A DNA stretch of 12,355 nt from Candidatus Omnitrophota bacterium. Lineage in GTDB: Bacteria; Omnitrophota; Gorgyraeia; Aquiviventales; Aquiviventaceae. Location: assembly GCA_016206675.1 (NCBI GenBank), contig JACQRD010000024.1:1-12355 (forward strand), read 5' to 3'. The notes below the pieces were generated by a model. The model did no database searches. It was not told the origin of the DNA and saw nothing but the letters and a program-made list of their open reading frames with translations. The position numbers and the translations under genes are program-made. Below are positions 1 to 7,248 of this stretch, one piece after another. Every line of letters starts with the position of its first letter. The first letter of the stretch is position 1.

Positions 1-105
1 CCCCGAGGGAACGGCCCGCGGCCACAGCCGCCCCCTTGAAACGAACAGGCCACCATCAGCGTAATGGCTTGACGCTCAAGGGGCTGTCCAGTAGGCTACT
101 GTCTT
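1..105. other. Upstream gap, no gene identified; short inverted repeats
   Basis: No gene can be supported here. It may include the 3' end of a gene that starts before the window: forward frames 1 and 2 reach stops at 37-39 and 62-64, and frame 3 stays open past 110, but nothing tells which is real. An interrupted inverted repeat pairs ACAGCC...CCTTGA (25-39) with TCAAGGGGCTGT (76-87), with a 4-nt bulge. A second perfect dyad, CAGTAG-G-CTACTG, lies at 89-101 just before the first gene. Neither has a T-tract, so a Rho-independent terminator is not supported. Confidence 0.4.
69..97 (+). promoter_or_regulatory. Weak candidate promoter upstream of the YyaL-like gene
   Basis: TTGACG at 69-74 is a 5/6 match to the sigma70 -35 box. 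With a 17-nt spacer it is followed by TAGGCT at 92-97, only a 3/6 match to the -10 box. Transcription would start near 104, almost at the GTG at 106, so the message would be leaderless. The dyad at 89-101 overlaps the -10 and could be an operator. This is a weak call based on consensus matching only. Confidence 0.22.
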
Positions 106-2304
106 GTGACTCGATGGTGTAGCGTATTCCTTATGCTGGTGCTCAGTGGCTGCCGCCCGACGTCTACCTCTATGAGTGCGACGCCTTCGCCCGCGATCCA
201 TACCAACCGGCTCATCCACGAGAAAAGCCCCTACCTGCTCCAGCACGCCCACAACCCGGTGGACTGGTATCCGTGGGGGCCGGAGGCGTTCGAGAAGGCC
301 CGCCAGGAGGACAAGCCCATCCTGTTGTCGATCGGCTACTCTACGTGCCATTGGTGCCACGTCATGGCCCATGAGTCGTTTGAGAACGCCGAGATCGCCG
401 AGCTGATGAACCGCTGGTTTGTGTCGATCAAGGTCGACCGCGAGGAGCATCCGGACGTCGATCACATCTACATGAGCGCGGTGACGCGTCTGGCGGGGCA
501 GGGCGGATGGCCGCTGACGGTGTTCCTCACGCCCGACTTAAAGCCCTTCTACGGCGGGACGTATTTCCCGCCGGAGCGCCGCTGGCAGATGGCAGGCATG
601 CGCGAGCTGCTGCCCGCCGTCGCGCAGGCATGGAGCGCGCGGCGCGAGGAGCTCGTCACGTCGTCCGAACAGCTGACGGCCGCCTTGCAGCCGCCTGCGG
701 GCCCATCGGCGTCGGCTGACGCCATCACACCTGCGCTGCTGGAGGCCGCCTTCAACCAGGCCGTCGGCGAGTTTGACGCCGCGCACGGCGGCTTCGGCGC
801 AGCACCCAAATTTCCCCGACCGCATGAGCTCTCCTTCCTGCTGCGCTACGCCGCGCGGCGGGGCAGCGCGCAGGCGCGGCAGATGGCGGAGACCACACTC
901 GAGCATCTGGCGCGCGGCGGCATCCATGATCATCTGGGCGGCGGATTCCACCGCTACTCGACGGATGCCGAGTGGCTGGTGCCGCATTTTGAGAAGATGC
1001 TGTATGACCAGGCGCTGCTGGCCCTCGCTTATCTGGATGCCTACCGCCTCACCCGGCGGCCGCTGTTTGCGCAGACCGCGCGCGGCATCTTCGAGTATGT
1101 GCGGCGTGACTTGACCGATCCGCACGGGGGCTTCTACTCGGCCGAGGATGCGGACAGCGAAGGGGAAGAGGGCAAGTTCTATGTCTGGAGCCTTGAGGAG
1201 ATCCGGCAGGCGCTGGGGCCGGAGGAAGGGGCTCGCTTCGCCGAGGCGTACGGCGTGACGGCGGGCGGCAACTTCTCCGCCGAAGGCGGAGGTGGCAAGA
1301 GCATCCTGCATCTGCCGCAGCAGATCAACGAGACGCAACTGGCCAGCGCCCGGCAGCGGCTACTGGACGCACGATCTCGGCGCCTGCGGCCGCATCGGGA
1401 TGATAAAATCTTAGCGTCATGGAACGGCCTGATGATCGCCGCTTTCGCCAACGGTGCTGCCGCGCTGGATGAGCCGCAGTATCTTGACGCAGCACGGCGG
1501 GCGGCGGCGTTTGTGTGGGAGCGGCTGACGCGCGAGGACGGTCCCCTCGACTCCGCTCGGGACCGTGGTGAGCGAGCGAAGCGAGTCGAACCACGGCTGC
1601 TGCGCCGCTACCGCGACGGCGAAGCGCGGTATCCGGGCACGTTGGAGGATTACGCGTTTCTCAGCGATGGGCTGCTGGAGCTCTACGAGGCCGGCGGCGA
1701 GACGGTTTGGCTGTCGCGGGCGGTGGAGTTGGCCGAGGCCATGATCCAGCAGTTCTGGGATGAGGAAGGTGGAGGTTTCTTTCTCCGGGACAAGGAGCAA
1801 GAGCCGCTCATCGTTCGCGCCAAAGAGATCTATGATGGGGCCACACCGTCAGGCAATTCCATAGCGGTGGGCGTGCTGGCGCGGTTGGGCCGCTTGACGG
1901 CGAATCAGCGCTTCGAGCAGCTGAGCCGTCGGGCGCTGGAAGCCTTCAGCGCGCCTCTCGCGCAAGCACCATTCGGCTTTCCGCAGATGTTCAGCGCGCT
2001 CGACTTCGCGCTGGGGCCGACGCAAGAGATCGTCATCGCCGGCCCTCCGAGTGATGCAGGCACCCAGCGGCTGCTGCGGGAAGTCCGGCGGCGGTTCTTG
2101 CCGCGGGCGGTCCTCATCCATAAAGCCTCCACTGAAGCGGACCCGGTTGAGTCGCTGGTACCCTACGTCAAGACGCAGGGGATGGTTGGCGGCCGGCCGA
2201 CCGCCTACGTCTGCCAGGGCTATGTGTGCGCGCTGCCCGCCACGTCCGTTGAGGCCCTGGCCGCCCAACTGGATCACACCGCCCAACCGGTGGGCGCACC
2301 CTGA
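106..2304 (+). CDS. YyaL/SPATA20-family thioredoxin-domain protein with lipoprotein signal
   Basis: This is a DUF255 (YyaL / spermatogenesis-associated protein 20) protein of 732 aa, slightly longer than the roughly 680-700 aa usual for the family. A thioredoxin-like domain covers about residues 32-195, with family signatures NRLIHEKSPYLLQHAHNPVDW and a CHWC redox motif at 81-84. An alpha/alpha-barrel region resembling six-hairpin glycosidases follows. The family's substrate is unknown. The GTG start is chosen because it gives arginine, a hydrophobic stretch and a lipobox LSGC (Cys16), so the protein is predicted to be a lipoprotein. ATG 172 (residue 23) would give the usual cytosolic form; neither start has a clear ribosome site. 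Residues about 482-497 are an in-frame insertion from a palindromic repeat, splitting a segment that should read roughly DGPLLRRYRDGEARYPG. The stop overlaps the next start as TGATG. Confidence 0.92.
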   Translation: MTRWCSVFLMLVLSGCRPTSTSMSATPSPAIHTNRLIHEKSPYLLQHAHNPVDWYPWGPEAFEKARQEDKPILLSIGYSTCHWCHVMAHESFENAEIAELMNRWFVSIKVDREEHPDVDHIYMSAVTRLAGQGGWPLTVFLTPDLKPFYGGTYFPPERRWQMAGMRELLPAVAQAWSARREELVTSSEQLTAALQPPAGPSASADAITPALLEAAFNQAVGEFDAAHGGFGAAPKFPRPHELSFLLRYAARRGSAQARQMAETTLEHLARGGIHDHLGGGFHRYSTDAEWLVPHFEKMLYDQALLALAYLDAYRLTRRPLFAQTARGIFEYVRRDLTDPHGGFYSAEDADSEGEEGKFYVWSLEEIRQALGPEEGARFAEAYGVTAGGNFSAEGGGGKSILHLPQQINETQLASARQRLLDARSRRLRPHRDDKILASWNGLMIAAFANGAAALDEPQYLDAARRAAAFVWERLTREDGPLDSARDRGERAKRVEPRLLRRYRDGEARYPGTLEDYAFLSDGLLELYEAGGETVWLSRAVELAEAMIQQFWDEEGGGFFLRDKEQEPLIVRAKEIYDGATPSGNSIAVGVLARLGRLTANQRFEQLSRRALEAFSAPLAQAPFGFPQMFSALDFALGPTQEIVIAGPPSDAGTQRLLREVRRRFLPRAVLIHKASTEADPVESLVPYVKTQGMVGGRPTAYVCQGYVCALPATSVEALAAQLDHTAQPVGAP
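1540..1596. repeat. Palindromic repeat inserted in frame in the YyaL-like gene
   Basis: Two adjacent hairpins make up this element. The first pairs GGTCCC (1540-1545) with GGGACC (1559-1564); the second pairs CCGTGGT (1563-1569) with ACCACGG (1590-1596). The interiors are also related across the element, TCGACTCCGCTC on the left against the complement of GAGCGAAGCGAGTCGA on the right. The reading frame stays open, adding about 16-17 charged residues (DSARDRGERAKRVEPR) to a segment conserved in the family. I recall similar CTCGACTNCGCTCGGGAC / GTGGTGAGC...CGAACCAC repeats as common intergenic elements in metagenomic bacterial genomes; that is memory, not a search. Confidence 0.8.
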
Positions 2305-2825
2305 TGACGGAAGAAGAGATCCGTGTTCGGTCCGTCTATCTGTTTTTGGCCTGCTCGCAGACCGTCGAGCAGTGCAAGCAGCGGCTCATCGCGACACTGC
2401 CTACGCCGCCGCTCTCTTCGCGGCTGCTGCTGGATCGGGCCATCGCGCGGGAATTGGGGCTGCTGTTTCGGTATTGGGCGACGCGGTACATTTGGGAGCG
2501 GCTGGGCGCCGAGGAAGCGGATGCCAAGCAGCTCAACCTGGCCCTGCTGCGGTTGTTCACCAGCGGGTTGAAGCTGCCGCGCGACGGCAGCGGGCTGCGC
2601 TACGCCGAGATGTCGAGCGTCGCCGAGCATGCGCGCGAGCTCGGCCACCGCATGACGAGCGCCATCGGCATCGAGCACCCGCCGCTGCTGGCGGAGCTGC
2701 AGGGCACCATCCTGGCCTGGCGCGAGGCCGTACTGCGCCATACGATGGAGGCGCTGCAGTGGCCGCTGGAGCCCCTGACAAAGAGCATCAAGGAATGGGC
2801 GGAGCGCAGGCCTGAGATTTCCTAG
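2304..2825 (+). CDS. Hypothetical protein, translationally coupled to the YyaL-like gene
   Basis: I do not recognise this 173-aa protein. It has no signal peptide, transmembrane segment or obvious catalytic motif, and looks soluble and mainly helical, with amphipathic stretches such as LLLDRAIARELGLLFRYWAT (residues 41-60) and the C-terminal third. There is one short Pro-rich break at about 32-37 (LPTPPL) and a single pair of Cys (17 and 24). The ATG overlaps the preceding TGA as TGATG, which suggests translational re-initiation and co-expression with the YyaL-like gene, so a shared pathway is plausible. GGTGGG at about 2289-2294 is a possible weak ribosome site. Coding potential is supported by the precise junction, GC-rich third positions and the lack of a better frame. 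Function is unknown. Confidence 0.72.
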   Translation: MTEEEIRVRSVYLFLACSQTVEQCKQRLIATLPTPPLSSRLLLDRAIARELGLLFRYWATRYIWERLGAEEADAKQLNLALLRLFTSGLKLPRDGSGLRYAEMSSVAEHARELGHRMTSAIGIEHPPLLAELQGTILAWREAVLRHTMEALQWPLEPLTKSIKEWAERRPEIS

Positions 2826-2852
2826 CACCATCGACAACACGTGTGAGACAAT

Positions 2853-2905
2853 ACACCCGCCTTCGCTGTCCGGACCTTAAGGTGAAGGGCAGCTTCGGCG
2901 GGTGT
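2853..2905. repeat. 53-nt hairpin element, left copy of an inverted pair
   Basis: The left arm ACACCCGCCTTCGCTGTCC (2853-2871) faces the right arm GGGCAGCTTCGGCGGGTGT (2887-2905), with a 15-nt loop. The outer 9 bp pair perfectly; an internal TTC/TTC mismatch follows, then 7 bp with one G-T. The loop contains the 10-nt palindrome ACCTTAAGGT (2874-2883). The element overlaps its partner by the four bases GTGT (2902-2905). It lies between the hypothetical gene and the DUF2934 gene, with no T-tract. Confidence 0.85.
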
Positions 2906-2954
2906 CCGCCGAAGCTCTCCGAAACCACAGCGAAGGGAGAGCGAAGGCGGACAC
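2902..2954. repeat. 53-nt hairpin element, right copy of an inverted pair
   Basis: The left arm GTGTCCGCCGAAGCTCTCC (2902-2920) faces the right arm GGAGAGCGAAGGCGGACAC (2936-2954), with a 15-nt loop. Pairing is 9 bp, a GAA/GAA internal mismatch, then 7 bp. Its reverse complement matches the copy at 2853-2905 arm for arm (CCGCCTTCGCTNTCC ... GGNNAGCTTCGGCGG) with the same 3-nt mismatch position and the same loop length. The two are therefore one element present twice in opposite orientation. It ends 9 nt before the AGGAGG ribosome site of the DUF2934 gene. Confidence 0.85.
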
Positions 2955-2974
2955 ATCCATCACAGGAGGGGCCC

Positions 2975-3165
2975 ATGGCCATACGGACGCAGGGTGCACG
3001 GACGAACGGCAAGACCACGGCGCAGCAGGCGCAGCCGAGGGACGTCAACGCAATCGCCAGGATCGCCTATGCGTTGTACGAGCGGCGCGGCCGAGCCCAC
3101 GGGTTTGATCAGCAGGACTGGTTTGAAGCCGAACAAATCGTGAAGGCCCGCCAGCGTCTCGCATC

Positions 3166-3169
<4 letters not shown>
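2975..3169 (+). CDS. DUF2934 small protein
   Basis: This 64-aa protein matches the DUF2934 signature: residues about 27-45 read IARIAYALYERRGRAHGFD, followed by DWFEAEQ (48-54). The family consists of short, soluble, helical proteins, often with a basic tail, of unknown function. The frame is open upstream to 2843, but the ATG at 2975 is preferred because it has a perfect AGGAGG (2964-2969) 5 nt upstream and because the upstream part would only translate the hairpin pair. The stop TGA overlaps the GTG start of the histidine kinase (GTGA at 3166-3169), so the two genes should be coupled. The N-terminal 22 residues are polar and probably disordered. Confidence 0.85.
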
Positions 3170-4704
<1,535 letters not shown>

Positions 4705-4708
4705 CGTG

Positions 4709-5098
4709 ATGGCGCGGCAGATCCGCGTGCTGTTGGTGGACGATGAGCCGGATTTTCTGGAGACCGTCTCCTACTGGCTGACGTCCCAGGGCTATGCGGT
4801 AGCACTCGCCACGTCCGGCGGTGAGGCGCTGCAGCGGATTGCTCAACAGCCGCCGCACGTCATCTTCCTCGATCTCATCATGCCGGTGATGGACGGGTTG
4901 GAGACGCTCCAGCGCATCCGCTCGGCGGGCGTGACGACCCCGGTTGTGCTCTTGGCGACCACCGAATGCCCTCCCGCCAGCCTGGTCGCATTTGGGGCGC
5001 TTGGCATCTCGGGGGTGTTTCAAAAGCAAGACAGCCTTGAGGTGTTCCAGCAAGTGCTGGAATCCGCTCTCACCCCGCGGGGTCCCTCCAGATCGTAA
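4709..5098 (+). CDS. Receiver-only response regulator (CheY-like)
   Basis: A single receiver domain of 129 aa with no output domain. The acidic pocket is Asp11/Asp12 (LLVDDEPD), the phospho-acceptor is Asp55 (VIFLDLIMPVMDG), the conserved Thr is at 84 or 85, and the conserved Lys is probably Lys107 (GVFQKQDS), where the usual following Pro is replaced by Gln. It should act by protein-protein contact or as a phosphorelay step rather than as a DNA-binding regulator. ATG 4709 is preferred; GTG 4706 is an equally possible start, and the frame is open further upstream into the kinase gene. It starts 4 nt after the kinase stop without a clear ribosome site, so it is probably translated by coupling. 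Confidence 0.92.
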   Translation: MARQIRVLLVDDEPDFLETVSYWLTSQGYAVALATSGGEALQRIAQQPPHVIFLDLIMPVMDGLETLQRIRSAGVTTPVVLLATTECPPASLVAFGALGISGVFQKQDSLEVFQQVLESALTPRGPSRS

Positions 5099-5115
5099 GC
5101 ATCTACCGTCTGGCG

Positions 5116-6222
5116 GTGGCGATGAGCCTGCTGTCTTGTCTCGCCGGCCGTCCGGCTGCAGCTGCCGATTCCTCCGAGTTGAACAACCGCGGCGTCGAAG
5201 CCGCCAAGGCCGGCCGCTTTGAGGAGGCCGCCGGGCTGCTGCGCCAGGCGCTGGCGGCCGATCCCGCCGATGCCACCGCCCGCAAGAATCTCTCCGGCAT
5301 CCTGCTGGATTGGGCGCGCGAGCGGGAGCCGAGCGCTCCGGTTGAGGAGCTCATTACCCTCGCGCAGGAGGCCGTCGCGCTTGAGCCGGGCAACGGGCCG
5401 GCCTGGGCGCAGCTAGGCGAGTGGCGGTACTTCCGGCAAGGCGACTTCGCCGGCGCCATCGACGCCTGGCAGCGCGCCGCCGCCGTGGCTCCCGCCGAGA
5501 TCGCCCGGGCGCTGGCTGACCGGATCACCAGGGCGCAGCGGGATCAGGTGATCGAACGCGGATACGCTGCGGCCGCGACAGCGCACTTCGACGTCCGGTT
5601 CGAGCAGGCGTCGTCCGGGGGCCTTGAGGCGCTGACGCATCTGCTGGAAGAGAGTTATGCCGTCCTCGCCAAGGAGTTCGGCAGCGCGCCGCCGCGATTG
5701 ACCGTGATCATCTATGCGGGCCGCGAGCTGCACCGCGTGGCCACCCAGCGTGACTGGGCGATCGGGCTCTACGACGGCCGGCTGCGGCTGCGTGTCGATG
5801 AGCTGACCGCGCCGCTGCTGTCGGATCTGATCCGACATGAGCTCACACACGCCTTTCTCCAATTCCGGTTCGGCCACCGCGTGCCGGTGTGGGCGCACGA
5901 GGGGTACGCCCAGCTGCAGGAGTCGACGCGACCGGTAGCACCTGAGGTAGCACGCATTGAAGACGGTCTGCGCTCGCGCGCCTCATGGATTCCGCTGAGG
6001 TGGTTGGATCGCCGCTTCCGGCAGCCGTCAGGGTCGGACGACATCCTGCGAGCGTACGCCGAGTCGCGGCTCATCGTCAAGGCGCTGGTGGAGCGGCACG
6101 GCCGCAAGGCGTTCCACGCCTTTCTCGCCGAGGTGCGCCAGGGGGCGGCGGTTGAGGCCGCGTTCGACAGAACCTTCGCGCCGTCGCGCTGGTCACGCGC
6201 CGACCTCGGCATCTTCGAATAA
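5116..6222 (+). CDS. Exported TPR protein with HExxH metallopeptidase (MA-like) domain
   Basis: This 368-aa protein begins with a hydrophobic segment ending in AGRPAAAADSS, likely a Sec signal peptide. TPR-like repeats follow at about 20-53 and about 84-127 (FEEAAGLLRQALAADPADA; NGPAWAQLGEWRYFRQGD). The C-terminal half resembles the peptidase MA-like gluzincin domain: HELTH at 241-245 gives two zinc ligands and the catalytic Glu242, and WAHEGYAQ supplies a candidate third ligand Glu262. Natural substrate unknown. The GTG at 5116 is the first usable start, ATG 5122 is an alternative; both lack the positive charge expected of a signal peptide. The frame continues upstream through IYRLAV, so a non-standard start near 5101 is possible. 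It follows the response regulator by 17 nt and probably belongs to the same operon. Confidence 0.85.
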   Translation: MAMSLLSCLAGRPAAAADSSELNNRGVEAAKAGRFEEAAGLLRQALAADPADATARKNLSGILLDWAREREPSAPVEELITLAQEAVALEPGNGPAWAQLGEWRYFRQGDFAGAIDAWQRAAAVAPAEIARALADRITRAQRDQVIERGYAAAATAHFDVRFEQASSGGLEALTHLLEESYAVLAKEFGSAPPRLTVIIYAGRELHRVATQRDWAIGLYDGRLRLRVDELTAPLLSDLIRHELTHAFLQFRFGHRVPVWAHEGYAQLQESTRPVAPEVARIEDGLRSRASWIPLRWLDRRFRQPSGSDDILRAYAESRLIVKALVERHGRKAFHAFLAEVRQGAAVEAAFDRTFAPSRWSRADLGIFE

Positions 6223-6227
6223 GGAGC

Positions 6228-6360
6228 GGTGACGGTATTCGTTTGTCGGTGACGTTGCCCGTATCGTTGTTCGGTGACGTGGTTCGTCTGAGGGCGTGTG
6301 ACGAATACCGTTACCGACAAACGAAACGGGCTACGTAACCGATTACCGTAACCGACGAAC
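6228..6360. repeat. Long imperfect palindrome with CG-phased units
   Basis: The gap between the peptidase and the LysE-type gene is almost filled by one dyad centred at about 6294. Left arm 6228-6286, right arm 6302-6360, loop about 15 nt. The left arm carries CGGTGACG at 6227, 6247 and 6272; the right arm carries the inverted forms CGTTACCG or CGTAACCG at 6309, 6334 and 6347. CG dinucleotides on both sides run outward from the centre at spacings 7, 6, 7, 5, 7, 6, 7, so the arms match in phase as well as in sequence. ACGGTATTCGT (6232-6242) and CGTTTGTCGGT (6240-6250) also have perfect inverted copies at 6301-6311 and 6313-6323. The right arm ends 5 nt before the next ATG. Confidence 0.82.
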
Positions 6361-6365
6361 GGTCT

Positions 6366-6992
6366 ATGGTAGATCTGGCGATCTTGTTTGGGGTGGGAGT
6401 CGGCACCGGCCTCTCAGGGGCGATGATTCCCGGGCCGCTCTTCCTCTATGTGGTGTCGGAGGCCTTCCGCCACGGCGTCATGGCCGGCATCCGCATCACG
6501 GTCGGCCACCTGCTGCTTGAAGCGCTATTAGCGGCACTGATCCTCGTGGGGCTGCGGACGTGGCTGGACCTGGTGGCCTTCCGGACGGCGGTCGCGTGGG
6601 TCGGCGGCGTGAGCCTGGCAGCGATGGGATGGCTGCTGCTGCGTCGGCTGCCGCATCTCTCGCTGTCCGAGCAGGCTCATGTGGACTTCGGCGCTGGCCA
6701 TCTGGCCGGCGGCGTCTTCTTCAGCGTGATCAGCCCGGGATTTCTGTTGTGGTGGGCGACCATTGGCGCTGCGGTGCTGCTGCAGGGTGCGCTGCGGGGA
6801 GCCGCCGGCATCGCCATGGTGCTGGCCGGGCATGCGCTGGCCGATCTGCTCTGGCACGGCGTGGTGGCCGCCTCAGTCGAGCGGGGCCGTACCTACTGCA
6901 CCGATCAATTCTATCGGCGCCTCATGGCGGCGCTGGCGGTTGCGCTGATTGTGCTTGGCCTCGGCCTCGTTGTGAGAAGTACTGCTGGATAG
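6366..6992 (+). CDS. LysE-family exporter
   Basis: A 208-aa integral membrane protein with about six hydrophobic segments (roughly 5-29, 41-63, 71-93, 115-142, 145-171 and 186-204), the size and topology of LysE/RhtB-type exporters. The family signature near the N-terminus is GAMIPGPLFLYVV (18-30); the second half has the related SVISPGFLLWW (120-130). Members export amino acids or similar small metabolites; the substrate cannot be predicted here. ATG 6366 gives the expected N-terminus, but there is no ribosome site because the palindrome 6228-6360 runs to 5 nt before it. The stop TAG (6990-6992) lies in the left arm of the following heptad hairpin, so the last residues may have been altered by that element. 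It appears to stand alone between two repeats. Confidence 0.88.
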   Translation: MVDLAILFGVGVGTGLSGAMIPGPLFLYVVSEAFRHGVMAGIRITVGHLLLEALLAALILVGLRTWLDLVAFRTAVAWVGGVSLAAMGWLLLRRLPHLSLSEQAHVDFGAGHLAGGVFFSVISPGFLLWWATIGAAVLLQGALRGAAGIAMVLAGHALADLLWHGVVAASVERGRTYCTDQFYRRLMAALAVALIVLGLGLVVRSTAG

Positions 6993-7067
6993 CAGACAGC
7001 ACACCGCAAACAGCAGACAGTAAAGGCGTCTTGTACTGTGTGCTGTTTGCTGTCTGCTGACTGCTAT
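6989..7067. repeat. Heptad hairpin A (AGCAGAC / GTCTGCT type)
   Basis: Two 34-nt arms, 6989-7022 and 7034-7067, pair with only 4 mismatches around an 11-nt loop. Each arm contains four degenerate 7-nt units: AGCAGAC, AGCACAC, CGCAAAC, AGCAGAC on the left (6991-7018), and GTGTGCT, GTTTGCT, GTCTGCT, GACTGCT on the right (7038-7065). The left arm contains the stop codon of the LysE-type gene. It could block transcription or protect the 3' end, but no T-tract follows. Its unit sequence is unrelated to elements B and C, while the layout is the same. Confidence 0.9.
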
Positions 7068-7094
7068 TGGCGCGGATGACGATCGCTATGGCCA

Positions 7095-7123
7095 TTGACA
7101 AGGTGAGGCGCATTTGCTACAAC
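7095..7123 (+). promoter_or_regulatory. Sigma70-type promoter for the secretin module
   Basis: A perfect TTGACA (7095-7100) is followed after 17 nt by TACAAC (7118-7123), a 4/6 match to the -10 box. Transcription would start near 7130, giving a leader of about 120 nt before the ATPase start. It lies just after heptad hairpin A and is the best promoter-like sequence I found. It would drive the overlapping genes from 7249 to 11710. Confidence 0.5.
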
Positions 7124-7129
7124 TATCGC

Positions 7130-7248
7130 AAGTTGCACGTAGTGACAATCCAATGCACGTGGCCGCGCCCGGGCGGCCGTGACGCACTGATTGGCACGGG
7201 GACTTTGGCCTGTGGGAGACGGAGGCCCCGGTTGCACAACGGAGCCGT
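7130..7248 (+). promoter_or_regulatory. Structured 5' leader of the ExeA-like gene
   Basis: No gene is seen in this stretch. A hairpin is closed by CCAAT (7150-7154) with ATTGG (7190-7194) and capped by GGCCGC (7161-7166) pairing with GCGGCC (7173-7178) over a 6-nt loop. A second hairpin pairs GGCCT (7207-7211) with AGGCC (7223-7227), which competes with pairing of CGGGG (7197-7201) to CCCCG (7226-7230). TGCACGT occurs twice 20 nt apart (7134-7140 and 7154-7160), about two helical turns, which could mark a protein-binding site. The ribosome site GGAG (7241-7244) is 4 nt from the ATG. No known riboswitch class is recognised. Confidence 0.35.

Noticed and set aside
538..1338. 266-aa open frame on the minus strand within the YyaL-like gene
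   Set aside because: It is antisense to a conserved family sequence, with no motif, signal or ribosome site.
2051..2815. 254-aa + strand frame crossing the YyaL-like and hypothetical genes
   Set aside because: It overlaps two better-supported genes out of frame and its translation is Ala/Arg/Pro-rich without motifs.
2843..2974. N-terminal extension of the DUF2934 gene starting at 2843
   Set aside because: It would only translate the hairpin pair, and the perfect AGGAGG is placed for the ATG at 2975.
6989..7067. Rho-independent terminator
   Set aside because: The stem is long, but the downstream bases (TGGCGCGG) contain no run of T; other effects on the transcript remain possible.
7175..7248. 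GEMM (cyclic di-GMP) riboswitch, suggested by GACGCAC and TTGCAC ... CGGAG
   Set aside because: The conserved core (ACGCA followed by GCAAACC and the tetraloop/receptor arrangement) is not found in order.
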